Shown here: one piece after another, positions 23,170-33,845 of the stretch
Layout: the number at the start of each line of letters is the position of its first letter
How positions within the stretch are numbered: the first letter of the stretch is position 1
From: Symsagittifera roscoffensis
Taxonomy: Eukaryota; Xenacoelomorpha; Acoela; Convolutidae
Direction: 5' to 3'
Assembly: GCF_963678635.1 (NCBI RefSeq)
Contig: NC_087064.1
Span: 28,314,189-28,378,188 of the forward strand
Length of the DNA: 64,000 bases
The notes under the pieces: model-generated
Told to the model about the DNA's origin: nothing
The model's database searches: none
What the model saw: only the letters and a program-made list of their open reading frames with translations
Translations under genes and position numbers: made by a program

Positions 23170-26100
23170 GAGTGAGGAGAAGCGGGGGGGGGGGGTTGTG
23201 GTGGGGGGGGGCTTATTGGTGACTCCTATTCATTAAAATAGAGAATAGAGCATCCGCTTATGAACTAATGTATTAAGATAAGGAATGCATTTCCTTTGTA
23301 TTATTATAGGGAATAGGTTTCCTGGTTAAGATACTAGGTTTCAGATGGTAAATTTCAGATGGCAAGTTTTTTTCGGCGCCCGAATTTCCCTGTGTATAAG
23401 GATAGTGTAAAGATTTCCCTATGCAAAGAATTTGGTGTAGGGAATTAATAAATCAATAAGATAGCGAATCACTTTTTCCAATGTATTAAGGTAATGGTAA
23501 AGTTTCAGTGTGATGGTAAGAGAATGATAAGAAAAACTGTGTTTTTTTTATTTCGTGTAGAAATGTCTAAGTTTTTCGAAAACATCTTGGCACGCTTTAT
23601 GTAATTGATGAGTAAAACATGTAGATTGTGTAATTAAGATTTAAACTTTTTTGTTTATAGTAAGTCAATGGTAAGATGTGCAAAAACTTGGAATTTTTAT
23701 AAATAAATTGAAGTTTTATTCAAAAAGTTTCAAACACGATAAGATTTGATGTAATTTGATTTTATAATTTTATTATTAGATGATCCTCATTTTCAGAACA
23801 GTACTCAATCTAGCTGAAATTTTGCTGAAGCCAACTGAAATTTTGAAAAAAAATTCAAAATTTTGGAAAAAAACTGCAAAAATTTCAAATTTTTTGGAGA
23901 AAAATGCAAAAATTCAAAAATTGGAAAAAGTTGCATTAATCTGAAGTTTTTTCCCTAGTTCTTCGTTGCTACTGATTTATTTGAAAAAATATGCATAGGT
24001 CTAGAGTTTAAAACTAAGCTAAAATTGTATTCTAATTGGCATCATGTTGAGGCAGAGATACAAAATTTTCAATAAAATTATAGCTTTTTCCACTTTTTTC
24101 TTTCAAAATATTGAAATACGATACATTTTACCCTAACCTGAGCTAAAAGTTGGTTTATATAATGATCTGAACATATCAAGCTCATATTAGCTAAATCACT
24201 ATTGAAACTGCTGATTTCTCGGGAAAAGTAAGTTTTTGCTATTGAACTTACTTTGCAAGAACTAGTCTAGATTAGTCTAGTTTAGTCAGAACTAGGGAAT
24301 TTAGGAGGAAAATGGTATCAATTGAACGAACAATTTGTTGACAGAGATAAAAGAAGAACTGATGAAGTCAGATGATAATTTGAATTCTTACATGTTCTTC
24401 TTTAGCTTTCCTTGTGCAGTTGCAACAAAAAACTATTCCAGCAAAATTACAACTTTTGGGGATCATTATCTATCACTTTTTTTGCAAAATAGTTATTAAA
24501 TCGCTTTTGATTCTTGATTTGCGAAGCCTCAAGGAGGAAGATCCGGTGCTAATGAAAAGCATTCAAAAGTCCGTGTAAAAATTGAGAATATAAAGTTGTT
24601 TTTTCTACGTTGAGTTTTTAGAACATATTAAGAGCAGCTTGATTGCTTTTAATCTGAAATCCTTCGGAAGTAGAAATACGCAAGTGGATCTAGTTCCTAT
24701 TGGAAAGAACGCTTTTTAGAGAAATCGAATAAGAAAAGGAAACCAAAATGCAAACTATGGCAATTAAAAACTATTGCGAAACTTATGAAGCAAAAAACTT
24801 TATAGTTCTACGTAAATTTCTAATTGAAAAAAAATTGAAGCTAACCATAACAAAATATTTACTAAATGAAACTTTTCACGTTAAAACTTATTTAAAAAAG
24901 AGATCATACAGCTGGTTGGTTCTGCCAAAGTATCAATTTGCTTAGAAGTTTTCTGCGAGCTGCATATTATTTTCTCTAAAAATCTTTTCAGATCAATCCT
25001 TTTTGTTTTTCATCCAAAAGAATGATATGTAGACCTTGAAAGCAAATTTTTCGATTTATGCGTCATGTATCATCTTCCAAAAGATGTCGAACTTAGTTCA
25101 CAAAAAAAGTTCTCACAACATCTGAGTTTTTATTCAATTTACCTAATAAAAAATGATAAAAAAAGAACCAAACGTTACACCTTTATGTTGCATTTTTTCT
25201 CAAGATATAATTTATTAACTAAATTTAAATAAATTATCTCAAAACTCCTCATAATTTAAATTGAGTTTCTATCTCAATTTAGTATTTTTTCATCAGTTTC
25301 TGCTTCAACTACTATCTTCTAACTTATTTTAATTTCAACAAAATTTTACTTGAAAATTGGATTTTAGAGGGAAAAATGTATCATTTCAACGAATACTCAA
25401 TAATCCGAAGCAGAATTAAAACCATAGATTTTTTGCTAGAATTCTTCAAACGATTTCTCAACCTGATAAAATATGCTGCTGTTTCAACTCTGAATTTCTA
25501 TATTGAAGTAACTTTTTGGCTGAGAAAGTTGTATATTAATAGGTTGAAGTTTTCAAAAGTTAGCAAAAAAAACACACATTTTCAAATCTTTTCTAGGGCA
25601 GTTTCAATTTTTTAACTGAAATTATCAAAAAAAAGTAGAAAACCATCGTTCCGAAAAAATCAATCCCCATTATCTATTTGAAAATGCAGTACTCTGTGAA
25701 CACGCTTACAAGCACTAAACAAGGAAAGCAGTAACTAGGCAAAGTTTTCAACTAGTCTATGTCTTATAATTATCCAGTTTTTTACAAAATTTTAAGAAAT
25801 ACTTACACACTCATTAGCGTATATAATTCACTTTTACTACAAATTTATCTTAATAAAATCTCCCCAAGCTTGCATCCAATGGAGTTTTTACTTCAGACTA
25901 AAAATTTTCAGATCGATTTCCATTGAAAGTTTCACGATAGTTTGAACTCGATTGTTGCTGGTTTTATCATCAAACAGAACCTTTGATTAAAAAACTAAAT
26001 GCCTGATCAAGGAAAGTGATCAAAAATTTGGATAAATTTTACTCGAATTTTTCAAATATATTGTATAGACTTTTCACATTCAGTAAAAGTTTTTGTTCAA

Positions 26101-26204
26101 AGTATAATCTTCCATTTTTTTAAATTAAAAATATATTAATTTTACCTTCTTTTGGCGTGTGTTTCGAGACTGCTGAGCACATAATTTAATTTTTTGTTGA
26201 AGAA

Positions 26205-26370
26205 AAAGGCTTCTTCTTGATATGCTTAAAGAGTTCCTCGCTGCTATATGTACAAAAATTACATTTTGAACACTTTAAACGCCAGAGTGCTTACGATGTC
26301 TTGACGCATCTTTACGTGTGATTTCTCTGCCACATTTAAGACATACAAATTTTTCGTTTGTGTTCAGTGA
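26205..26370 (-). pseudogene. Fossil two-finger C2H2 module in array unit E
   Basis: The same module as at 17,318-17,480. Here the first finger keeps both cysteines (FVCLKCGREITRKDASRHRKH, final Cys changed to Ser). The second finger is partly decayed. It is in the array orientation. Confidence 0.55.
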
Positions 26371-26988
26371 AAGCATCTCAATAAGTTATCAAAGAAATAA
26401 TGGAAGATTTAAAATGTCCCAATTTTTTTGAAAAGAAAAATGAATAGCCTCAAAAATGAAAGAAGGTAATAAAAACAGTTATGTGAATTCCTTAACCAAT
26501 TGTTTTTAACGTGGAAGAAAATCAGAATGGAAATGCTTTTTAGCCTAGCTGAAATGAAAAATATCCAGTCTAACCATGGATTTTCAAAAAGTTTTGCTAT
26601 CAACCAATCGGAATCGAGCAATACTTATAAGGAAATTTTCATCTTTTCTGATATCAACCAATCAGAATCGAGCTTCAATGGTCATGGAATTTTCAAAAAT
26701 TTATATGTCAACCGAATTGAGCTCTACTTACTTATCGAGGATTTTTCAACAATTTTACACTGAAGCACTGAAGCACTGAAGCATTGAAAATTGCATAGCA
26801 TCTGTTCTCTGATCATATTGTAGCTAATGTAGCTTAGTATGTTATTACGAATCTTCTTTTTTGTCTAACCTAACTCGCAAATAAAAGTGTTCACTTGTTT
26901 GGAAATTGCATTGAAGCATTGAAAATTGCATAGCATCTGTTCTCTGCTCTAATTTGTAGCTAATGTTTAATCTTCTTTTTACTAATAA

Positions 26989-27053
26989 GCTTCGGTGGTT
27001 AGTGTGTGTGTTTCATAATCTCAAGGTCGCAGTTGCGAATCTCAGTCGAGCCG
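26989..27053 (+). tRNA. tRNA-Met(CAU)-like pseudogene or SINE head
   Basis: The order of elements resembles an elongator tRNA-Met: a D-arm-like CGGTGGTTAGTG, an anticodon loop TTTCATAATCT with CAU at 27,015-27,017, a variable region AAGGTCG, a T-arm AGTTGCGAATCT close to the B box, and a 3' arm CAGTCGAGCC. It is 65 nt, shorter than a functional tRNA, and the T loop is altered, so it is a relic or the promoter part of a SINE. Confidence 0.45.
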
Positions 27054-27190
27054 AATTTTTGCTTGCTTATTCGAGGCTTGTTTATTCTTATTGTACTTTA
27101 TAAAGCTGCTTTTTTTTGTTCTGGCTAGTGTTTACGAAGCGAAGCTTTTCTGTGTTGAATTAAGTCGTTTTTTTAACAAACTATTTTCAG

Positions 27191-27394
27191 GAGGACGACA
27201 TCCCATTTCCTTTTGGACTGCGTCCGTCAGTTTCTTCGATGCCACCGTACATGGACGCTCAGACCCCCAAATGCAGTTCACAATCAGTCGGCAAACAGCT
27301 ATTCGCAGAGAGTGGAAATAATGCAAGTGACATGGAAGAGATCGACCAGACTCTGACTTCGACAAATCACCCGAAGACAGGTGGACGCGTTCAG
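27191..27394 (+). pseudogene. Isolated protein-coding exon, probably captured from a host gene
   Basis: A nematode 3' splice site (ACTATTTTCAG, ending 27,190) is followed by an open frame of exactly 68 codons. It begins EDDIPFPFGLRPSVSSM and ends TGGRVQ. A donor-like CAG/GTGGGT lies at 27,394/27,395 (an alternative donor is at 27,380). Composition is much less AT-rich than the surroundings. I do not recognise the protein. No neighbouring exons are visible and the region is embedded in a repeat array, so a captured or transposed gene fragment is more likely than a live gene. Confidence 0.5.
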
Positions 27395-28114
27395 GTGGGT
27401 CAAACTCGCAGCTTGTCTCAGTTGACCTAGAGTTCACTTCTATTATAGTGGTGTTACTTCGTGGTGTTAAACCCAGACAGGTGTTGCACCGATAATCGGT
27501 ATTCGCTTTGACTATCATCCGCGTGCCGAAGAGCTGTATTTACACATTGCGAGCTTCAGCTGTTTTTTGAAGTTAATAATTTATGCGTAATTTGGCTTGA
27601 TGCTTTCCATTTTTTCATTTTTATTACAAGCTAGCTGAAATGAAAATTATCCAGTCTAACCATGGATTTTCAAATAGTTTTGCTATCAACCAATCAGAAT
27701 CGAGCAATTTTTATAAGGAAACTTTCATCTTTTCTGATATGAACCAATCAGAATCGAGCTTCAATGGTCATGGAATTTTCAAAAATTTATATGTCAACCG
27801 AATTGAGCTCTACTTATCGAGGATTTTTCAACAGTTTTGATATCGTTTGTTGATATCGAGCATTCCTTCACAGGTAGTATTCATGGAAATAACCAATCAG
27901 AAGGAAGTATTGACAGATTTTAAAATACTTTGTAGATCAGAACCAATCTTTGTTCATGAAACTTCCCAATCAACCAATTTTATTGAAATTTTTTAACATA
28001 GCAACATATACTTTTGACACCAAAGTGCGATTTCTTGTCTGGTTCATATTGTTTTTTTTAAACTAGTTTCAAATTTTGAAATTTCGATCAAAAATTTGTC
28101 GAATTGTTCTATTT

Positions 28115-28399
28115 CTAACCAGTGAAAAAAAATACCAATACATTTATATCACTTTTTTTGGTATATTGTAATTTAAACAAATGGAAGTCTTTTGAATTTT
28201 GATAATCAATTAAAGGATATTGTGACAAATCTAGATTTTGCATTTGTATCAAATTCAAAACAATAATCGAAGTGATGTTCCTTATCTTCAACTTTTGTTT
28301 CATAGGCTCTTCTATGGTAATGACGTCATTCTTTGAATAAATTGACGTCACCAACCACGCATTTGTCCAAGTAGGGAGAAAATCTAGAAATTCAAGCAC
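28115..28399 (-). pseudogene. Fossil ORF fragment (EEPMKQK family), second array copy
   Basis: Nearly identical at DNA level to 11,647-11,991 (see that entry). The surrounding 580 bp (28,075-28,662) are shared as well, so this reflects recent duplication of the array segment, not selection on a protein. Confidence 0.55.
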
Positions 28400-28662
28400 T
28401 TCAAAAAATCAACCAAACAGAAATTTGCAGTTTCTAGACATAACTTTGGATCAAAAATAATCATTTTTGAAAAATGTCAATTGAAAAAAACATTTGAACT
28501 TCCTCGAGTTGCTCTACAAGAAAAAAATAATTCCGTGTGATTTCCTTTTTGTTGAAAAAGATGCATACCTTTATTTTTTCTCATTTTTTAGGACGTTGAT
28601 TTTGTCCAAAATAGAGTTCTCGACTAAGTAAATGTTTATTTAGAGAAACTTTTTCAATCAAA

Positions 28663-28915
28663 GAGTGAGGAGAAGGGGGGGGCTTATTGGTGACTCCTAT
28701 TTATTAAAATAGAGAACAGAGCATCCACTCACGAACTAATGTTTTAAGATAAGGAATGCATTTTCTTTGTATTAATATAGGGAATAGGTTTCCTGGTTAA
28801 GATACCAGGTTTCAGATGGTAAATTTCATATGGCAAGTTTTTTTCGGCGCCCGAATTTCCCCGTGTATAAGGATAGTGTAAAGATTTCCCTATGCAAAAG
28901 AATTCGGTGTAGGGT
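28663..28915. repeat. Array unit F (only the first 250 bp)
   Basis: GTGAGGAGAAG, a G-run and the first 250 bp of the unit, then an abrupt change to unrelated sequence after GAATTCGGTGTAGGG. This is the right end of the head-to-tail array. Confidence 0.75.
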
Positions 28916-29346
28916 TTAATTATTTTAGAAAATTTGAACTTAATCAAAAAGTCGTTAGATAATATATCAAAGACTCTTTTTATCCCCTATCCGATACCGA
29001 AATTTGTAAAAACTCCTCAGCAAATTTCTTTAATTCTCCATTTTTTAAATCAGGTGATCAGGTTGGAATAAGATTTCAAGAGATTTTTTTGTGACTGGAA
29101 ACGACAATGTGTAAAAAGTACCATAAAGGAAGCTGAAATCTGATTGGACACAACTACAGACCAATTAAAGAAAATCAAGTCTGATTGGTTAAACCCACAC
29201 GTTCGAGTTGAAAATACCCCTCACTCCAACTAAAATTCATTTTATTTTCAACTAAACTACCGTCCACTACCTCCTCTCTCAGCTCTAGGAATTTAAATTT
29301 CAACTTATCTACCGTCAGCTACCCCCTATCAACTGTAAATCAATCG

Positions 29347-29875
29347 TTCTTTTCTTTCTTTTAGTCAACTTATTGCTCAAAATGATCTTCTCAGTGCAAA
29401 ACAGCAACCTCATGAACTCTGTAGATTTTTGGCCTAATCTAGTTCAAATTCAAGTGCGAGAAAAAGTCTCTGGAGTTTTTCTGGTACGAGTGGACATCCC
29501 AATCCAAGTCTTGCCCATTGTGGAAGTGATGCGAAGGGATTTCAACGAACATCAGATGACGCAAGTACCCATGACAGAGAACCAACTTGGAGAAATTCAA
29601 ATGATGGAGGAAAGGCTGAGCACGTGAGAATGCACTACCCCGACACTCCTGACTCTAGATATTTGGCTCAACTAGTCAACGATTTCTTCTTTCCTTGGGA
29701 GGAAGAAGGATCAGCTGAAAACCTCATCACAATAGTTGAAGATCACTGCTTCTCGGAATTACTGACGCCTCCAGCTCCACTACAATCTCGTCTTGCTCTG
29801 CGTTCAATAGAGAACCTCCAGAACTCTCTCCAGCTCTTTGATTGAATGTTTTTTGTAAATAAATGTGGTTTGGCA
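29347..29875 (+). CDS. Small candidate gene of unknown family with polyadenylation signal
   Basis: A strong 3' splice site TTTCTTTTAG ends at about 29,364, eight or more bases before an ATG at 29,381 (a second in-frame candidate is upstream at 29,373). This fits trans-splicing to a leader or an upstream intron. Two frames are open: one from the ATG to a TGA at 29,627, the other from about 29,440 to a TGA at 29,845. The second ends with YLAQLVNDFFFPWEEEG, ITIVEDHCFSELL and LRSIENLQNSLQLFD. An AATAAA at 29,858-29,863 follows the second stop by 12 bases, so that frame is probably the true C-terminus, reached by splicing or after a frameshift. GC content is above the surroundings. I recognise no domain. 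Confidence 0.5.
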
Positions 29876-29899
29876 TTAACTTCGTTCTTTGTATTCAAT

Positions 29900-31590
29900 T
29901 AATTTCTTCAATTTCATTTTAATTATGAGAATAGATGAGAAGTTCAGGATAAATCATTGAAAAAAATGAGAACTTAATTTAGTGCTCCAATTTTGCGCAC
30001 ATGTTAAAAAACTTGATTAATTTTCGCACACATATTGAAAAACAAGAGAAAGTTTAAACAGAAGTTCAAACTACCAGAAACATTAAAAAACTTCTATTTT
30101 GTAGGAAAAACGTGATACATTTTTCTCTTCTTGTCAAAAAAATTGAAACACTTTTCGAGTTTTGTCAGAAAATTTAAACACGTTTCGCATATCGCCGGAA
30201 AAATTGAAATACTTTTCGGTTTTTTTGTCGAAAAAATGAATACTTCCTCGCATTTTGTTTAAAAAAGCGAAGCACTGTTCGCATTTGTAGGAAAAAAGTG
30301 AAACACTTTTCACATACGCTCGAAAAAATTGAAACACTTTTCACATTTTTCCTAAAAAAACTGAAACCTTTTTCGTATTTTGTTGAAAAAGTGGAACAAA
30401 TTTTGCGTTTTTTAGAAAAAATAGAATGACTTTCAGCGTCTTGCCAAAATAAACTATTACAATTTTTCTTGCATATTTATTTATTAATCTTTATGAAATT
30501 TTTAGTCAAAATTTATTCCTTTAGAAAAATAATTTTTTCATGTGTGTTGATCAGAAATAATAGAAAACCAATATATTAACATAGGTAATAGCGATGAAAA
30601 ACATCAAAATAGAAGTTTTCTAAGCAAAAAGTCAACATGTTTTTTAAATTTAATTTTTGCGTTTTTCGCTGTATCATTCAAAAAATAAATTTAGAATTTT
30701 ACATAGCTTTTGAAAAAAAAGAAGAAAAAAATTGCATTTTACCAAAAAAATCCTAGATTTCTTAGTATCAAGCAAAAATTCTTGAGAGTTTTTTTTTGCA
30801 TACGTTACAAACACATATAGATTTATAAAATAAAAACTGTTGACGCTTGAAAAAAATTAACTTTGACAATAATTTTATAATAGTTATATAGATATCATAA
30901 CAAAAATTATTTGAAAAAAGCCATTCCGAGGGTTTGACAAAATTATCTTTCAATTTTTTAGGCAACAAAAGTAATTCCACCTGAGAAAATGACGTCATTA
31001 CACTATAAATTTTATAGAACAGTAAGAATTGTAGAATATATGTGCCAGAGAAAGTGACATCAATATTCATTAACTTCTAGATTCTTCTAAATTTTAGAAT
31101 CTACAGATTGAATCTTTGAACTTTATAAGAAGTTATTGCAATTAACTTCTAGATTTTTCTGCATCTTCTAAATTCTTGAATTATCCAATAAAAATTTAAC
31201 CAATCAGAGATTCAGAACTAACTCTAAAGTGATGAAATTGATGAAAAAACTTGAGGATGTTACTCAGTTTGCTAGTTTCTTAAATCTAAATAATGATTAT
31301 CAACCAAGGTTGTGACTAAAAGGAATAAACTTCAAGGAAACTCTTCCCTATTAACAATTTTAAAATTAGCTTCAAATCAACTTAAAAATTTTATCCTATA
31401 AAACCCATTATAAACATTTGAAGTCAACCAAGTTTTGAAACATTTTTGAATAAATTTAGACAATTTTAGAGAAGGTCAGCAAAATTTTCAGCTGAAAATA
31501 ATTTATTTCATTTTATTTGAAAATATCTTAGAGTTCAATTTGGTCTATCAACGTGAGTAACATTTTTTGATGAAACGGAAACCTATCCCA
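29900..31590. other. AT-rich non-coding stretch with a decayed minisatellite
   Basis: Between about 30,110 and 30,430 a unit like GAAAAAATTGAAACACTTTTCG recurs with a period near 30-60 bp and many changes. The rest shows no gene. Open frames here are products of the repeat. Confidence 0.5.
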
Positions 31591-31606
31591 AAAGTTGAAG
31601 CCAATC

Positions 31607-31978
31607 ATGAAAGAACGGGTGAGTTACTGCATCCAGTTTAAAATTGGTAGCAAAACTGTGAAGATTCTCAAATTTAATATAATCTCGCAGTCTAATGAGC
31701 AAATTATCACAGATATTTCAGAATGGAGAGAGCTCGAGAGTAACATAATTAGAGAATTTAGAAAAGATTTCGCTATGTCTGAGTCACCTTCGAGAAAATA
31801 GTACGTGTTTTCATATGATTCAATTGAAAAAACTTTTGATGAAGTTGTGGATCAAGGATACGGAAATAGTTTTCATTTACTTACAAGAGAAAATTTACTA
31901 CAAATGCCTATTTTTGAAGAAATGGTTGAATTTGAAATTTTCTACAGAGAATGGAAGAAGTGCTTCAGTTCTTTCTGA
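31607..31978 (+). pseudogene. Decayed gene of unknown family, single in-frame stop
   Basis: From an ATG at 31,607, 64 codons run to a TAG at 31,799-31,801. The same frame then stays open for 58 more codons to a TGA at 31,976, with protein-like sequence on both sides (RVSYCIQFKIGSKTVKILKF, WRELESNIIREFRKDF, then YVFSYDSIEKTFDEVVDQGY and MVEFEIFYREWKKC). The pattern of alternating strands resembles a small beta-grasp-like fold, which is only an impression. The motif YCxxF followed by a Lys-rich strand also occurs in the EEPMKQK family at 33.6 kb, so the two may be related. Confidence 0.4.
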
Positions 31979-32284
31979 ATTTCCTACATGATTGGCAAAA
32001 AATTGAAACCATTCGTGATAGAAGGTTCAAGAAAAAAAAAGAGTGAGTGTTCAACAAAATAACTTTGTTCTGTTGAGAAGAAAACATGGTGTGGTACATT
32101 AAGAAGAAAGTGACAACGAACTCGAAACTTAACTCAATTTTTGTCTCTTTACACATTTTTTCAAGTTTCCCATTTGTTTGTAAATTGCTTTTTTTTTCAA
32201 TCAAATTAAGTGTTTGTGAACCAAAGCTTAGTTTTTAAAGATTTATCAGAGCAAACTACTACGAAAACATAGTAAAACAGTTGA

Positions 32285-32839
32285 TTAATTTATCACAAAG
32301 CTTACACAATCACTATTCACAGAACTATGACAATCAATAAAACTATCAATAATCTTCAACAAATCCGATCCACATTTTGATGATTGAACTTTTCCAACTC
32401 TGTCCAGAAACACTGCACCATGAGTTTTTGTGGAAGCAAGTTTTTGATTAGAATTTAGATAATTTCTCTTATATTGTTTCCGAATTAGTCGTTTCTTTGC
32501 AAAACTAAGCATCATTTCGGCTCCTGTCCATCGTAAGTTATGTTGAACTGCTCAATTAAGCTGATCGAATACTTCTTTGCTTGATGTAAGAATACTTGAG
32601 TTGAATTTGTGTTTGGACAAAGTGTAAAGACAGTCAATTTCTTGATATATGTAAATATGTTTATCTGATCTCTGCAAAAATTGGCTAGAATTTGTTCCTA
32701 TTAAAAGCAAATGGAACTTACAATTATCCAAAGAACATAAAGAATTGTGGGTGGACACATTATAATCTTGGGTTACTATGTATTTTTCGTACAACGCATT
32801 GGAAACAGAAGTAAAAAGCGAGTTTTTACTGTAGTCTAA
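32285..32839 (-). pseudogene. Decayed gene of unknown family with one in-frame stop
   Basis: The minus frame is open from 32,839 to a stop at 32,285 except for one TGA at 32,552-32,554. Sequence on both sides looks protein-like (CKFHLLLIGTNSSQFLQRSD, IDCLYTLSKHKFNSS before it; LRWTGAEMMLSFAKKRLIRK, GAVFLDRVGKVQSSK after it). No ATG is found at the expected beginning, so an upstream exon is probable. I recognise no domain. Confidence 0.35.
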
Positions 32840-33279
32840 TTAAAAGCTGGGAAGAGCTTGACACATGGCAGCTGCCATTGAGAAGAATTATTTTTGCGGA
32901 AAGTTGTGGATTTATATTGGAGAAGTAACGCCTACACATCTTCCTTCTAGGGAAAATTTATATAAAACCTTCCATGTTTGGCACTACTTCCATATATGGA
33001 AATCGCAATGACTCACATTATTTACTTCCATTGTCCTTTAATCTGAAAATTTTTTCTCCATTCCTCCTCATCTGATCAGTTTGGTCTTCAAAATATACTC
33101 GAGAAAAGAAGCTAGTCCCAATTATATTGAATTCTCAAAAAATTAAAAAAGAATTGGGAGATCTGTTTGGTTCTAAAAATCCCACGAGGGAAAAATTGAT
33201 TTCAAACCGTGCTTTCAATTATTGAAAATTAATGATTTGGTACAACTTTAAAAGTCTAACTTAGTGAAAAAGAAGGAGA

Positions 33280-33845
33280 AGCAATATCGGACATCCGTCA
33301 TACGTTATTCACGATGCTGATAACCTTGAACTTATACCTATATACGAAGCCAACACTGGCAAACAGTCAACTATGGATCAGAAGCTCGACATCTTTAATA
33401 GAGTATAAGAAATAGCAACATACAACATGGACCTTTATCAAATTTAAAGGTTGAAGTTTTACAAAAAACTTTAAAAAAGTGGTTAACAGATGACGTTGAT
33501 GGAGATTGTATTAGTTTTAACTTGTATAGAAGACCAGAAAGTCCAATATTGTTGTTAAAAAGATGGAGAGGATATTTCAGAAAAGAAGAGTACTGCCAAA
33601 CTTATCAACAATGTTTTTTTTCGAAGAGTTAACTCAGATTGAGGGATCAATCAGTAAAAAACAAAACGATGGAAGAGCCTATGAAACAAAAATTTGAAGA
33701 TAAGGAACATCATTTTGATTACTGTTTTGAATTTGATACAAATACAAAATCTAGATTTGTAGTCGATTATCCAAGTTTGAAAGACTTCCGGATGTTTGCA
33801 TTACAATATACAAAAAAGAAAGTGATAAAATTGTATATTTGTTAA
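33280..33845 (+). pseudogene. Decayed gene, EEPMKQK family, best copy in the window
   Basis: Three plus-strand pieces in order: YVIHDADNLELIPIYEANTG near 33,300; LKKWLTDDVDGDCISFNLYR to RWRGYFRKEEYCQTYQQCFF (about 33,465-33,620); and MEEPMKQKFEDKEHHFDYCF to FRMFALQYTKKK (33,669-33,830). They are separated by stops and frame changes. The last piece is also present, more decayed, in array units at 11.7 and 28.2 kb on the opposite strand. Just beyond it the inverted array unit begins. Function unknown. The gene may have been part of the founding mobile element together with the C2H2 module further along. Confidence 0.45.

Larger units (their letters stand above)
26757..27509. mobile_element. Insertion carrying a tRNA-Met-like sequence and a host-like exon
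   Basis: This stretch is absent from all other array units. It opens with GCACTGAAGCACTGAAGC repeats and two copies of GAAAATTGCATAGCATCTG (about 26,786 and 26,922). It then has a tRNA-like region (26,989-27,053) and a complete-looking exon (27,191-27,394). After it the unit repeats a part already present. A retroposon or rolling-circle element with a captured host fragment is possible. No terminal repeats or poly(A) tail were identified. Confidence 0.45.
23170..28662. repeat. Array unit E with insertion and internal duplication
   Basis: Starts with two G-runs (23,185-23,215). It lacks about 700 bp present in unit D (junction near 24,230) and otherwise aligns up to about 26,757. There a 0.75-kb foreign segment begins. 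After 27,510 unit sequence resumes by repeating the CCAATCAGAA part. It ends in the block shared with 11,640-12,253. Confidence 0.7.
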
